Source: Xestospongia bergquistia (lineage: Eukaryota; Porifera; Demospongiae; Haplosclerida; Petrosiidae). From it: a stretch of 64,000 bases of DNA. Each line of letters begins with the position of its first letter. Position 1 is the stretch's first letter. Position numbers and translations under genes: made by a program. Shown here piece by piece: positions 55,400 to 62,300 of this stretch. The DNA is taken from contig OZ014423.1 in NCBI GenBank assembly GCA_963965975.1, positions 3,684,301 through 3,748,300 of the forward strand, given 5' to 3'. Below the pieces are notes generated by a model. It had not been told where the DNA came from. It did not search any database and saw only the letters and a program-made list of their open reading frames with translations.

Positions 55400-55470
55400 A
55401 TTAACAGTTTAGTAAGTTAGCTTGCATTAACTCAGTCTAAAGGACTTAACGGGACTAACTAAGCCAACTT
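55400..55470 (+). repeat. Truncated satellite unit at the start of the diverged edge
   Basis: GCATTAAC is joined directly to TCAGTCTAAAGG, so about 70 bases of the unit (roughly positions 33-102) are missing, including the core palindrome and the left half of the second hairpin. From here to 56,521 units shift towards another subfamily, with GTGAA where the core array has GAGAA and sometimes GGGACTAAC or AAACTGCT. Confidence 0.75.
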
Positions 55471-56475
55471 TTATTAACAGTTTAGTAACTTTGTTTGCAT
55501 GATTCTCCAAAGTCTTTAAGTTAAAGACTTTAGAAAGTTTAGACTTTTGAGTGAATTTTATAAAGTAAACTGCTCAGTCTAAACGACCTTATGGCTCTAA
55601 CTAAATAAACTGCTATTAACAGTTCAGTAAGTTAGTTTGCATTAACGATCGAAAGTCTTTAAGTTAAAAACTTTAGAAAGTTTAGACTATTGAAAGAAGT
55701 TTTTAAAGTAAACTGCTCTGTCTAAAGGACTTTATCGCACTAAGTAAATAAACAGCTATTAACGGTTTAGTAAGTAAGTTTGAATTAATGATCTAAAGTC
55801 TTTAAGTTGAAGACTTTAGAAGGTTTAGACTGTTTAGTGAAGTGTATAAAGTAAACTGCTCAGCCTAAAGGACTTAATGGGGCTAACTAAAAAAACTGCT
55901 GCTAACAGTTTAGTAAGTTATTTTGCATTGACGCTCCAAAGTCTTTAAGTTAAAGACTTTATAAGGTTTAGATTATTGACTGAATTTTATAAAGTAAAAT
56001 GCTCAGTATAAAGGTCTTTTTGGCACTAACTAAATAAACAGCTATTACAACTTCAGTAAGTTCGTTTGCATTAACGCTCTAAAGTCTTTAAGTTAAAGAC
56101 TTTAGAAAGTTTAGACTATTGAGTGATATTTATAAAGTAAACTGCTCACTCTAAACGACTTTATGGCACTAAATAAATAAACAGCTATTAACAGTTTAGT
56201 AAGCTAATTTGCATTAACGCTCTAAAGTCTTTAAGTTAAAAACTTTAGAAGGTTTAGACTATTGAGTGAAGTTTATAAAGTAAACTGCTCCATATAAAAG
56301 TCTTTATGACACTAACTAAGTAAACTGCTATTAACAGTTTAGTAAGTTAGTTTGCATTAACGCTCTAAAGTCTTTAAGTTAAAGACTTTAGAAGGTTTAG
56401 ACAATTGAGTGAAGATTATAAAGTAAACTGCTCAGTCTAAAGGAATTTATGGCACTAACTAAATAAGCTTCTATT

Positions 56476-56566
56476 AACAGTTTAGTAAGTTAGTTTGCAT
56501 TAACACTCTAAAGTCTTTAAGTTAAAGACTTTAGAGTGTTAATGCAAAAAAACTTACTAAACTGTT
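56476..56566. repeat. 91-bp near-perfect palindrome at the satellite inversion point
   Basis: Left arm 56,476-56,520 and right arm 56,522-56,566 are 45-nt inverted copies with two mismatches, centred on the G at 56,521. The centre is the ordinary core palindrome of the unit. Weaker inverted similarity continues beyond the arms through the rest of one unit on each side. Left of the centre the satellite runs forward; right of it the satellite runs in reverse. Confidence 0.93.
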
Positions 56567-56661
56567 AGTAGCAGTTTCTTTAGTTAGTCCTATTCAGTCC
56601 TTTAAATTGAGCACCTTACTTTATACACTTCACTCAATAGTCTAAACCTTTTAAAGTCTTT
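56522..56661 (-). repeat. Single reversed satellite unit
   Basis: This reads as the reverse complement of one satellite unit (AACTTACTAAACTG, TTAGTTAGTCC, CACTCAATAGTCTAAACC). It stops inside the next core palindrome at AAAGTCTTT, after which the sequence is unrelated. It belongs to the edge subfamily with CACTCAATAG. Confidence 0.9.
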
Positions 56662-57553
56662 GGCTTGAGCTATGTCTTTGTAATACCTTAGTCAACCCTG
56701 GCCATTTTAGTGATTAGTAAATATGTCTGTAATAACAGAGTCAGTTCACATTTTAATAATAAGAGTGTTGTACTAAGGCTTAATAGCTGCTTGACTTTAT
56801 GACTAACTTTACTGTAAGTAGGTAAACATGTGATAGATATTTGATTTATAATAATCTGAGTGAAATAAATTTTTAAATGATAATCAATTAACTATATGAC
56901 AATATTATTGTTTTTAATACCTTTGAGAAAAAAAGATAAAGTCATCACATAAACTAAAATATGTCATAGACCATCTATTATACTATAGGTATGATGTCAT
57001 AGTCACAAAAATAGGAGGAAGGGTAGGCAGATAACATGTTAAAGTCACTAGTCATTATTTTGATAGAGAAATGAGTTCTAATGAGTTGCTTATTCAAAAT
57101 TCATGATATGATCAAAGGCTCTAAATAATTGCAGTATATAGTTATATCACATGTAGTCATTGGTGCAATGTATAGTCTTTGTTATGAAGTAGAGAAGAGA
57201 TGTATACCTTCAAGCATACTAGTAGACATATCTGCCTTACTTATTTGTTTTCATCTGGTCTTATTGAATCTTCAGAATGCAATAGTCCACTACAATGAGC
57301 TAGAGTCTTTCTATGTTTTATACATAACTAGGAGTCTCTCTACAAAGCTATGACAATTAGTATAAGATTGTGAAAAACCTTTGTACAAATGACTTATTGC
57401 AAACCATAAAGTTTATGTGCTTAATTGGGTGCTGAGACAATTAATTGTTTGAAAACATGCAAGTCCTTTTTTAAGTGTCCCTGACATGAGTCTACTTTTC
57501 TTTGTTTATATATGATTTATTATGTTATAGTTACATCTTCTTTAATAGCCTAG
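56662..57553. other. AT-rich non-satellite DNA with no recognisable gene
   Basis: No satellite, RNA gene or convincing coding sequence was seen here. It may hold the 5' end, first exon and left terminus of the pogo-like element, because the transposase reading frame enters at 57,554 without its own start codon. No terminal inverted repeat could be matched by eye. A possible splice acceptor, TTTAATAGCCTAG, ends at 57,553. Confidence 0.6.
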
Positions 57554-58070
57554 GTTATCCTCTGGAGGAAAAAAGCCAAGGAATAGGCACTACAAGCGGT
57601 GGAGTGAGACCCAGTTACGTATAGCAGCAAAGGACGTGGCTAAAGGACGATTTACTCTTAGAAAAGCTGCTGAAATGTATAATGTGCCAAAGTCAAGATT
57701 ATGGGACCGAGTGTCTGGTAATGTCTCTTTTGGTGCTCACAGTGGACCCCCTCGATACTTAAATGACATTGAAGAAGAAGAACTAGTAACATTTTTGGTA
57801 GGTTCAGCTAAAATTGGCTTCGCTCGGACAAAGGAACAAGTTCTTTGTATTGTTAGAGCAGCACTAGCAAAGAAACGTCAATGTGAAGTTGAAGATGTCA
57901 ATGTCATTACTGGTTGGTGGGGCTCATTTGTGAAGCGGCATCCAAAACTACGATTAAGATATGGATCCAAATTAGCATATCGTAGAGCTATTGCAGCTAA
58001 CCCAGATGTCATAAATCGATATTTTGACTTGCTTGAAGAAACATTGAAGTCTAATAATTTGCTTGAATGA
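57554..58070 (+). pseudogene. Transposase segment 1: N-terminal DNA-binding region
   Basis: Open in one frame from just after a possible acceptor at 57,553 to the TGA at 58,068. An internal GTG at 57,636 could be called as a start, but the homologous frame continues upstream (HYKRWSETQLRIAAKDV), so the true start lies in an unseen upstream exon. A pipsqueak-type helix-turn-helix is visible (AAEMYNVPKSRLWDRV). A second CENP-B-type helix-turn-helix follows and contains WWGSFVKRHPKLRLRYGSKL. The segment ends with the FDLLEETL motif that precedes the catalytic domain in this family. The TGA probably replaced an arginine codon. Confidence 0.85.
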
Positions 58071-58086
58071 CCAATGCTGATTTTTT

Positions 58087-58758
58087 AATTGTGATGAGAG
58101 CGGGTTCCCATTGGAACATAAACCTGGCAAAATAATTGGAGTACAAGGTCAGAGAGATATTTCCTGTATTACTAGTGGTGATAAAGCCCAAATTACTGTT
58201 TTGTCAGCATGCAGTGCTTCCGGTTACCTTTTGCCTCCGATGATAATTTTTGATCGGAAAAAACTCAAGCCCAATTTCACAAAAGGAGAAATCTCAGGTA
58301 CTGCATAAGGGGTGTCTAAAAATGGATGGATAGATTCCGAATTGTTTCAGGAATGGTTTACTAATCACTTCTTACTTCACATCCCTCCATAGCGACCCAT
58401 CTTGTTACTCCTGGATGGACATTCTTCACATTACCAACCTCAATTGATCAGGACAGCTGCTGCAAATCAGATCATCTTATTTTGCTTGCCACCTCATACA
58501 ACTCATTTGTGTCAACCATTGGACAGGTCATGTTTTAGCCCCTTAAAAAAGGCATACAATAATGAGTGTCATCTCTACATGTCCTGTAATCCTGGGAAAG
58601 CTGTTAATAGATTTAATTTCACCGAAACGTTTAGTCGAGCCTGGACAAAGGCGATGACACCAGCTAATATTGTTGCTGGGTTTAGATCCACTGGTATATA
58701 CCCCCTCAACAGGTATGCAGTATTACGTTACTTGCAACTTGAGGAGGATGGGAAATAG
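58087..58758 (+). pseudogene. Transposase segment 2: DDE_1 catalytic domain
   Basis: One frame runs from 58,087 to the TAG at 58,756, interrupted by TAA at 58,306-58,308 and TAG at 58,390-58,392. The first catalytic aspartate is in NCDESGF (codon 58,093), the second in LLLDGHSSHY (codon 58,414), and the third in HLCQPLD (codon 58,522). The second and third aspartates are 36 codons apart, within the pogo range. GFRSTGIYPLNR near the end is the usual closing motif of Tigger/pogo transposases. All three acidic residues survive although the frame does not, which suggests fairly recent death. Confidence 0.9.
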
Positions 58759-59428
58759 ATATGATAACCTCCAAGATGAGACTGTTTCTTCCTCTGTATA
58801 GCCCAGCTAAATCTCATCCTCATACCTGTATTACTTCCGATAGTGAAAGCATTGATTATTATGAGAAAGACACTTGTAGTGAAGACAGTACCTGTGGTTA
58901 CTATGGTAACTTTTCTGAAGACGAAGATTACATTACAAAAGTTCAGCCATCTACTCTTCATGATTTTCTTACTTTACCTCAGCTACCAAGTAATGAGAAA
59001 AAGACAAACCACAGTGCTCGTGTTTTAACAAGTTCTGAAAATCTTCAGTTGATAAGAGAAAAAGAAATGAAGAAAGCAGATGAATTAAAAGCTAAAAATC
59101 TTAGAAAGCAACAGCAAGAAAAGAAGGCAATGGAACGAGAACAGAAAAAGAAAAGGTAGAGGAGAGAAAGCTTAAAAGAGCAGTTGAAAAAGCCGAGAAA
59201 GAGAGACAAAAGAAAGAAAAAAAACAAAGTGAACAGAGTACATCAAAATTTGATTTTACAGAAGAAAGCACAGTCGGTTTTCTAGGAAGTATGAGAATGG
59301 TTATGATCTACCTGACATCAGATATGAAAAATGGAAAAAAAAATTCCATCCTGAAGAATTATCTTTAGATGCTACAGCATGTAAATCCAGTGATGGAGAC
59401 ATCAGTCTCAGTGAAGTAGATGAGAATA
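58759..59428 (+). pseudogene. Transposase segment 3: acidic and coiled-coil-like C-terminal region
   Basis: The frame shifts just before 58,761. The segment then reads an acidic linker, a conserved-looking stretch ending in ARVLTSSENLQLI, and a long lysine/glutamate/glutamine-rich helix. A further shift near 59,155 moves the charged helix to another frame, and a third near 59,270 leads into RKYENGYDLPD, a motif typical of the region before the PHD finger in this family. The segment ends at 59,428 with a consensus donor, GTAAGTGATA, leaving an intron in phase 1. Confidence 0.8.
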
Positions 59429-59572
59429 GTAAGTGATACAGCCTGAGGTTAATTATACTTTGAATTTATGGCTTGCTATTTTAGAAAGTGCACTAGAACA
59501 GTCACCAAAAGTTCTCAAATTTCCAGTATGTGTAATGTATATATATATTTTAGTATTTTTGAGTTAATTATC

Positions 59573-59652
59573 CTTGTTACAGGGAGGAAGAGATGTACCA
59601 GAAGTACTTTGTTACAGGGAGGAAGAGATGTACCAGAAGTACTAGCAAGAGA
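59573..59652 (+). repeat. 35-bp duplication creating a second splice acceptor
   Basis: TTGTTACAG plus the first part of the exon occurs twice, 35 bp apart, giving acceptors ending at 59,582 and 59,617. Using the first acceptor gives a 125-nt exon that shifts frame; using the second gives the 90-nt exon seen in the other copies. Confidence 0.85.
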
Positions 59653-60203
59653 AGTGAAGAAGAGATAGGACTCTATGAATATGACAAGAATGGACTCAGT
59701 GATAATGGTATGTGACATTATATTATAATTAACCCTTTAATAGTGGCTTGCCATTTTAGAAACTACACTAGAGCAGTCAAAGACATTACCTAAAAATTCT
59801 CAAATTTCCAGTATGTGTAATGTATATATATTGAAGTATTTTAAAGTTAATTATCCTTGTTACAGGGAGGAAGAGATGTACCAGAAATACTAGCAAGAGA
59901 AGTGAAGAAGAGATAGGACTCTACGACTATGACAAGAATGGACTCAGTGATAATGCTTTGTGACATTATGTTATAATTAACCCTTTAATAGTGGCTTGCC
60001 ATGTTAGAAACTACACTAGAGCAGTCAAAGACATTACCTAAAAATTCTCAAATTTCCAGTATGTGTAATGTATATATATTGAAGTATTTTAAAGTTAATT
60101 ATCCTTGTTACAGGGAGGAAGAGATGTACCAAAAGTACTAGCAAGAGAAGTTAAAAAAAGATAGGACTCAGTGAATATGACAAGAATGGACTCAGTGATA
60201 ATG
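59583..60203 (+). repeat. Triplicated 90-nt exon with its intron (248-bp tandem repeat)
   Basis: Exon copies are at 59,618-59,707, 59,866-59,955 and 60,114-60,203, each preceded by CCTTGTTACAG or TTTGTTACAG. The acceptor ends at 59,617, 59,865 and 60,113, so the period is 248 bp. Each exon is 30 codons and phase 1-1, so skipping or repeating it keeps frame. Copy 1 is open and ends in a good donor (GGTATGTGAC). Copy 2 is open but its donor is changed to GCTTTGTGAC. Copy 3 keeps its donor but has an in-frame TAA at about 60,150. The upstream intron (59,429-59,582) is a more diverged relative of the repeated intron. Confidence 0.88.
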
Positions 60204-60344
60204 GTATGTGACATTATACTATAATTAACCCTTTAATAGTGGCTTGCCATTTTAGAAACTACACTAGAGCAGTCAAAGAATAACCTGACAACCAGTATGA
60301 AAATATTCACAATATAATAATACAATTCATGTATTTCATTACAG

Positions 60345-60499
60345 AAAAACTATCAGCATGTTCTAATAATTTATGTTTTCACACTAAAGCGACTAATTGG
60401 GTGGAATGTGAAAAATGTTTCCAGTGGTACCACATGGTATGTGTTGGGATCAAGAAAGAAAAATCACTAAATTTTGTTTGTTTTATGTGTGACATATAA
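60345..60499 (+). pseudogene. PHD-finger exon of the pogo-like gene
   Basis: This exon follows the acceptor TTTCATTACAG at 60,334-60,344 and ends at a TAA at 60,497-60,499. It is open for 51 codons in phase 1, matching the donor phase of the 90-nt exons upstream. Cysteine and histidine ligands fit the C4HC3 pattern: CSNNLC, then ECEKCFQWYHMVC, then CFMC close to the end. PHD fingers usually bind histone H3 tails. In a transposase this could guide chromatin targeting, which is family-based inference. The exon has no visible lesion, unlike the catalytic part. Confidence 0.85.
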
Positions 60500-60562
60500 T
60501 AATTAACTACTAGACTTTTTGTAGTAAAATTATTTTTTCATGCACAGTGAATTTGAATAATT

Positions 60563-60568
60563 AATAAA
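60563..60568 (+). terminator. Possible polyadenylation signal AATAAA
   Basis: Canonical hexamer 64 bp after the stop codon of the PHD exon. Such hexamers are common in AT-rich DNA, so support is moderate. Confidence 0.45.
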
Positions 60569-60934
60569 CAGTATTTGTGATTGTCAAATTTGAGTTACTA
60601 AATATCAAGAACTTATCACCTACTTTAGAAAAGAACTTCTCTTAAATGTCCGTTTATTCGTCCATGAGTTCATGTTTTCAAAGAGATGTATATTCAGAAC
60701 TGTACGTAGAAATTTCTCCAAATTTTGACAGTTAACCCTTTACATATTATATACTGTTCAAAAGCAGAGATAATGTTCAAGCTATAATTGTTATCAAGAT
60801 ATGGTCATCGTTCAAATCTACATAAGAATGTCCGTTTTATCATGATCTCAAGTGTACAGGATATATGCTTGTAAATTGTGCAAAAAGATTTCTTTTTCAG
60901 TATATTCTTTGCAATAACTATATGATGGATTGGG

Positions 60935-60971
60935 GCATTCGAAGCTGGTGTCGAAAGTCAGCTTCGAATGC
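60935..60971. repeat. Perfect 13-bp inverted repeat with 11-nt loop
   Basis: GCATTCGAAGCTG at 60,935-60,947 and its exact reverse complement at 60,959-60,971. It is more GC-rich than its surroundings and unrelated to the satellite palindromes. It might be a subterminal hairpin of a transposon or a structured RNA element; neither is shown. Confidence 0.85.
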
Positions 60972-61027
60972 TCTGTTTATTTAAAAACAGTAAAAACACC
61001 AGAGTGTCCGATCATTGAGCCACGCCT

Positions 61028-61329
61028 CTAATGGGACTAACTAAATAAACTGCAATTAACAGTTTAGTAAGTTGGTTTGCATTAATGCTCTAAAGTCTTT
61101 AAGTTGAAGACTTTAGAAGGTTTAGACTATTGAGTGAAGTTTATAAAGTAAACTGCACAGTCTAAAGGACTTAATGGGACTAACTAAATAAAGTGCAATT
61201 TACAGTTTAGTAAGTTGGTTTGCTTTAACGCTTTAAAGTCTTTACTTTTAAGACTTTAGAAGGTTTAGACTATTGCGTGAAGATTATAAAGTAAATTGTT
61301 CAGTCTAAAGTACTTAATGGTACTAACTA
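61028..61329 (+). repeat. Two forward satellite units of the edge subfamily
   Basis: Forward orientation, with TAATGGGACTAAC, AAACTGCAATTAACAG, AAGTTGGTTTGC and TTGAGTGAAG. The core palindrome is present in both, with arm changes in the second (CTTTACTTTTAAGAC). The second unit is cut at TACTAACTA by the 794-bp transposon and resumes at 62,124. Confidence 0.92.
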
Positions 61330-61354
61330 TACTCTGTCTGAGTTGAGAAAAGCC
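61330..61354 (+). repeat. Left terminal inverted repeat
   Basis: 25 bp, starting TACTCTGTCTGAG and ending AAAAGCC. It matches the reverse complement of 62,099-62,123 except for a CT/TC difference at positions 9-10. Confidence 0.92.
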
Positions 61355-61502
61355 CTTTATTAAAAAAAAGGTGTTTTATGCATGGAATGTAACGTGAGGT
61401 ATTTCCTCGCCTGTTAGCGCTGAAGTACGTGTTAAGTGTTTTCATTATTTGTTCACGTGGATGTCATGCGAACACACCACGTTTTTTCTCGTGCTTGTAA
61501 GT

Positions 61503-61643
61503 GGAAAAAGATTGCGATCACAAGCAAAGGAGGTTGCTGTGAATGTCTATGAACATTTCGAGGAACTTGGCAGGCGCAAACGGACTGAAGGATCTCTGAA
61601 ACAAACCTGTGATGCCCCAGGACTTTCACGTTCCAGTATCAAT
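61503..61643 (+). pseudogene. Remnant of a transposase N-terminal DNA-binding domain
   Basis: A 47-codon stretch inside the 794-bp element reads like an N-terminal helix-turn-helix of a Tc1/mariner-type transposase common in invertebrates (RSQAKEVAVNVYEHFEEL, then a loop, then CDAPGLSRSSIN). It lies in a longer open frame, 61,449-61,925, whose remainder resembles nothing I know and looks non-coding. There is no DDE domain. The nearest ATG in frame is 61,461. The assignment rests on pattern similarity only. An alternative is a chance open frame. Confidence 0.45.
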
Positions 61644-62098
61644 CTGACAGTTCTGATGACGAATGATTTTAGACATTTTCAGTTTTCCTTATTTGTCAAA
61701 AGGTTTTTTTCAAAACAATGTTGGCTTTATAGCTGCCCAAAATTGCAAAAGACGATACCTGGTTATCATTTTAATAGTATAATTGATACAAAGGCATTTA
61801 TTTTTATAATTAGAATTGTAATTTTGACTTGCCACGTGATAGTCGGCTGGCTTCTCAGTGATAGTTGGCTGACTTTTCGAGGTGAAAATCAATTTTTGTT
61901 ATCTGCTCGAAGGTGTGCAATTTAAAGTATGCAAAAGGGATGCCATTCAAAATGTATGGAGTTTTATAGTTTGATACTTTATCGTAGCGCTAGAGAGCCA
62001 AATTTTATATATAAAATGCGCGTTTGCAAGCTGAATCGATTGGTGCAAGTCCCATGTGGATAGCACATAAAATGGCAAAGTTATTCACACGTCTGGGT

Positions 62099-62123
62099 GG
62101 CTTTTCTCAACTCGAACAGAGTA
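62099..62123 (-). repeat. Right terminal inverted repeat
   Basis: 25 bp, starting GGCTTTTC and ending ACAGAGTA. It is followed by TA and then the resumed satellite. Confidence 0.92.
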
Positions 62124-62274
62124 TAAATAAACTGCTATTAACAGTTTAGTAAGTTTGTTTGTGTTAACGCTCTGAAGTCTTTAATTTAAAGACTTTAGAA
62201 GGTTTAGACTGTTGATTGAAGTTTATAAAGTAAATTGCTCAGTCTAAAAGACTTAAAGGGACTAAATATATAAA
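62124..62274 (+). repeat. Forward satellite unit to the right of the transposon
   Basis: Continuation of the interrupted unit: TAAATAAACTGCTATTAACAG through GGGACTAAATATATAAA. The core palindrome is intact with a T centre. Confidence 0.9.
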
Positions 62275-62300
62275 GGGACTATTTGGTGTACTTTTTAAAG
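62255..62300. other. Second satellite orientation switch
   Basis: Forward satellite ends near 62,274 and reversed satellite starts near 62,288 at ACTTTTTAAAG. AAAGGGACTA is duplicated across the junction at 62,255-62,264 and 62,272-62,281. Unlike the switch at 56,521, this one is not at the centre of the core palindrome. Confidence 0.8.

Larger units (their letters stand above)
1..56521 (+). repeat. 143-bp satellite DNA, main forward array (about 395 copies)
   Basis: Head-to-tail copies of a 143-bp AT-rich unit fill this stretch without interruption. Bases 3,426-3,568 match the consensus as I read it, and the next unit starts exactly 143 bp later at 3,569. Units differ by scattered substitutions and small indels. 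The period is not a multiple of three and the unit is rich in TAA and TAG, so no reading frame stays open and coding is very unlikely. Each unit contains three inverted repeats (separate entries). Several block duplications show that groups of units are copied together. The left end lies outside the window, so the true array is longer. A centromeric, pericentromeric or heterochromatic location is a reasonable inference from size and organisation, but nothing in the sequence proves it. Confidence 0.97.
57554..60499 (+). pseudogene. Decayed pogo/Tigger-like (CENP-B/jerky-related) transposase gene with C-terminal PHD finger
   Basis: In order, the gene encodes a pipsqueak/CENP-B type DNA-binding region, a DDE_1 catalytic domain with three recognisable aspartates, an acidic then lysine/glutamate-rich coiled-coil-like tail, and a PHD zinc finger in a separate exon. 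Pogo-family transposases cut and paste DNA at TA sites; versions with a PHD tail occur in several invertebrate genomes (established family knowledge). The copy is broken: an in-frame TGA at 58,068-58,070, an extra base in the T-run 58,081-58,086, TAA at 58,306, TAG at 58,390, and frameshifts near 58,740-58,757, 59,150-59,156 and 59,262-59,275. Introns with GT-AG borders remain visible near the 3' end. No terminal repeats were found. It sits between reversed and forward satellite units, so the element or its host segment landed at a rearranged array edge. Confidence 0.88.
60500..61027. other. Non-satellite DNA downstream of the pogo-like gene
   Basis: Apart from the AATAAA hexamer and the hairpin at 60,935-60,971, no gene or known element was recognised. 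The segment ends where forward satellite resumes at TAATGGGACTAAC. It could include the 3' untranslated region and right end of the pogo element, but no terminal repeat was identified. Confidence 0.55.
61330..62123. mobile_element. 794-bp inverted-repeat DNA transposon inserted in the satellite
   Basis: Terminal inverted repeats of 25 bp begin TACTCTGT and match with two mismatches. The element is flanked by TA on both sides (61,328-61,329 and 62,124-62,125). Removing the element and one TA restores the satellite sequence ACTAACTAAATAAACTGC, so the satellite itself proves the insertion borders. A TA duplication fits the Tc1/mariner-pogo (IS630) superfamily. The element lacks a full transposase and carries only a short DNA-binding-like remnant, so it is a deleted, non-autonomous copy. 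It is unrelated in sequence to the pogo-like gene nearby as far as can be seen. Confidence 0.9.

Noticed and set aside
1..56521. CRISPR-like array (regular palindromic repeats)
   Set aside because: There are no unique spacers: the entire 143-bp period is repeated, and the context is eukaryotic with no cas genes.
1..56521. Tandem-repeat protein gene
   Set aside because: 143 is not a multiple of three and every frame meets TAA or TAG within a unit or two, so no long frame exists on either strand.
1..56521. Telomeric repeat or rDNA spacer
   Set aside because: No TTAGGG-type short repeat run and no rRNA sequence was seen.
57129..57353. 74-codon open frame on the plus strand
   Set aside because: It lacks an ATG start, has no recognisable motif and lies in AT-rich DNA where such frames occur by chance.
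58728..58961. Minus-strand open frame opposite the transposase
   Set aside because: It is antisense to the recognisable pogo-like coding region and shows no domain.
58843..59028. Overlapping plus-strand open frame
   Set aside because: It is in a different frame from the homologous C-terminal region and resembles no protein.
59045..59227. Minus-strand phenylalanine/leucine-rich open frame
   Set aside because: It is the complement of the lysine-rich coiled-coil-like stretch, so its hydrophobic look is a composition artefact.
59468..59718. Short open frames on both strands around the duplicated exon
   Set aside because: They run through intron sequence and the wrong frame of the 90-nt exon.
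56662..61027. Complete pogo element with terminal inverted repeats
   Set aside because: No matching inverted ends next to TA could be found by eye at either border, so element limits are not claimed.
61710..61892. Minus-strand 60-codon open frame in the 794-bp element
   Set aside because: It has no motif or start context and lies in AT-rich filler of a deleted transposon.
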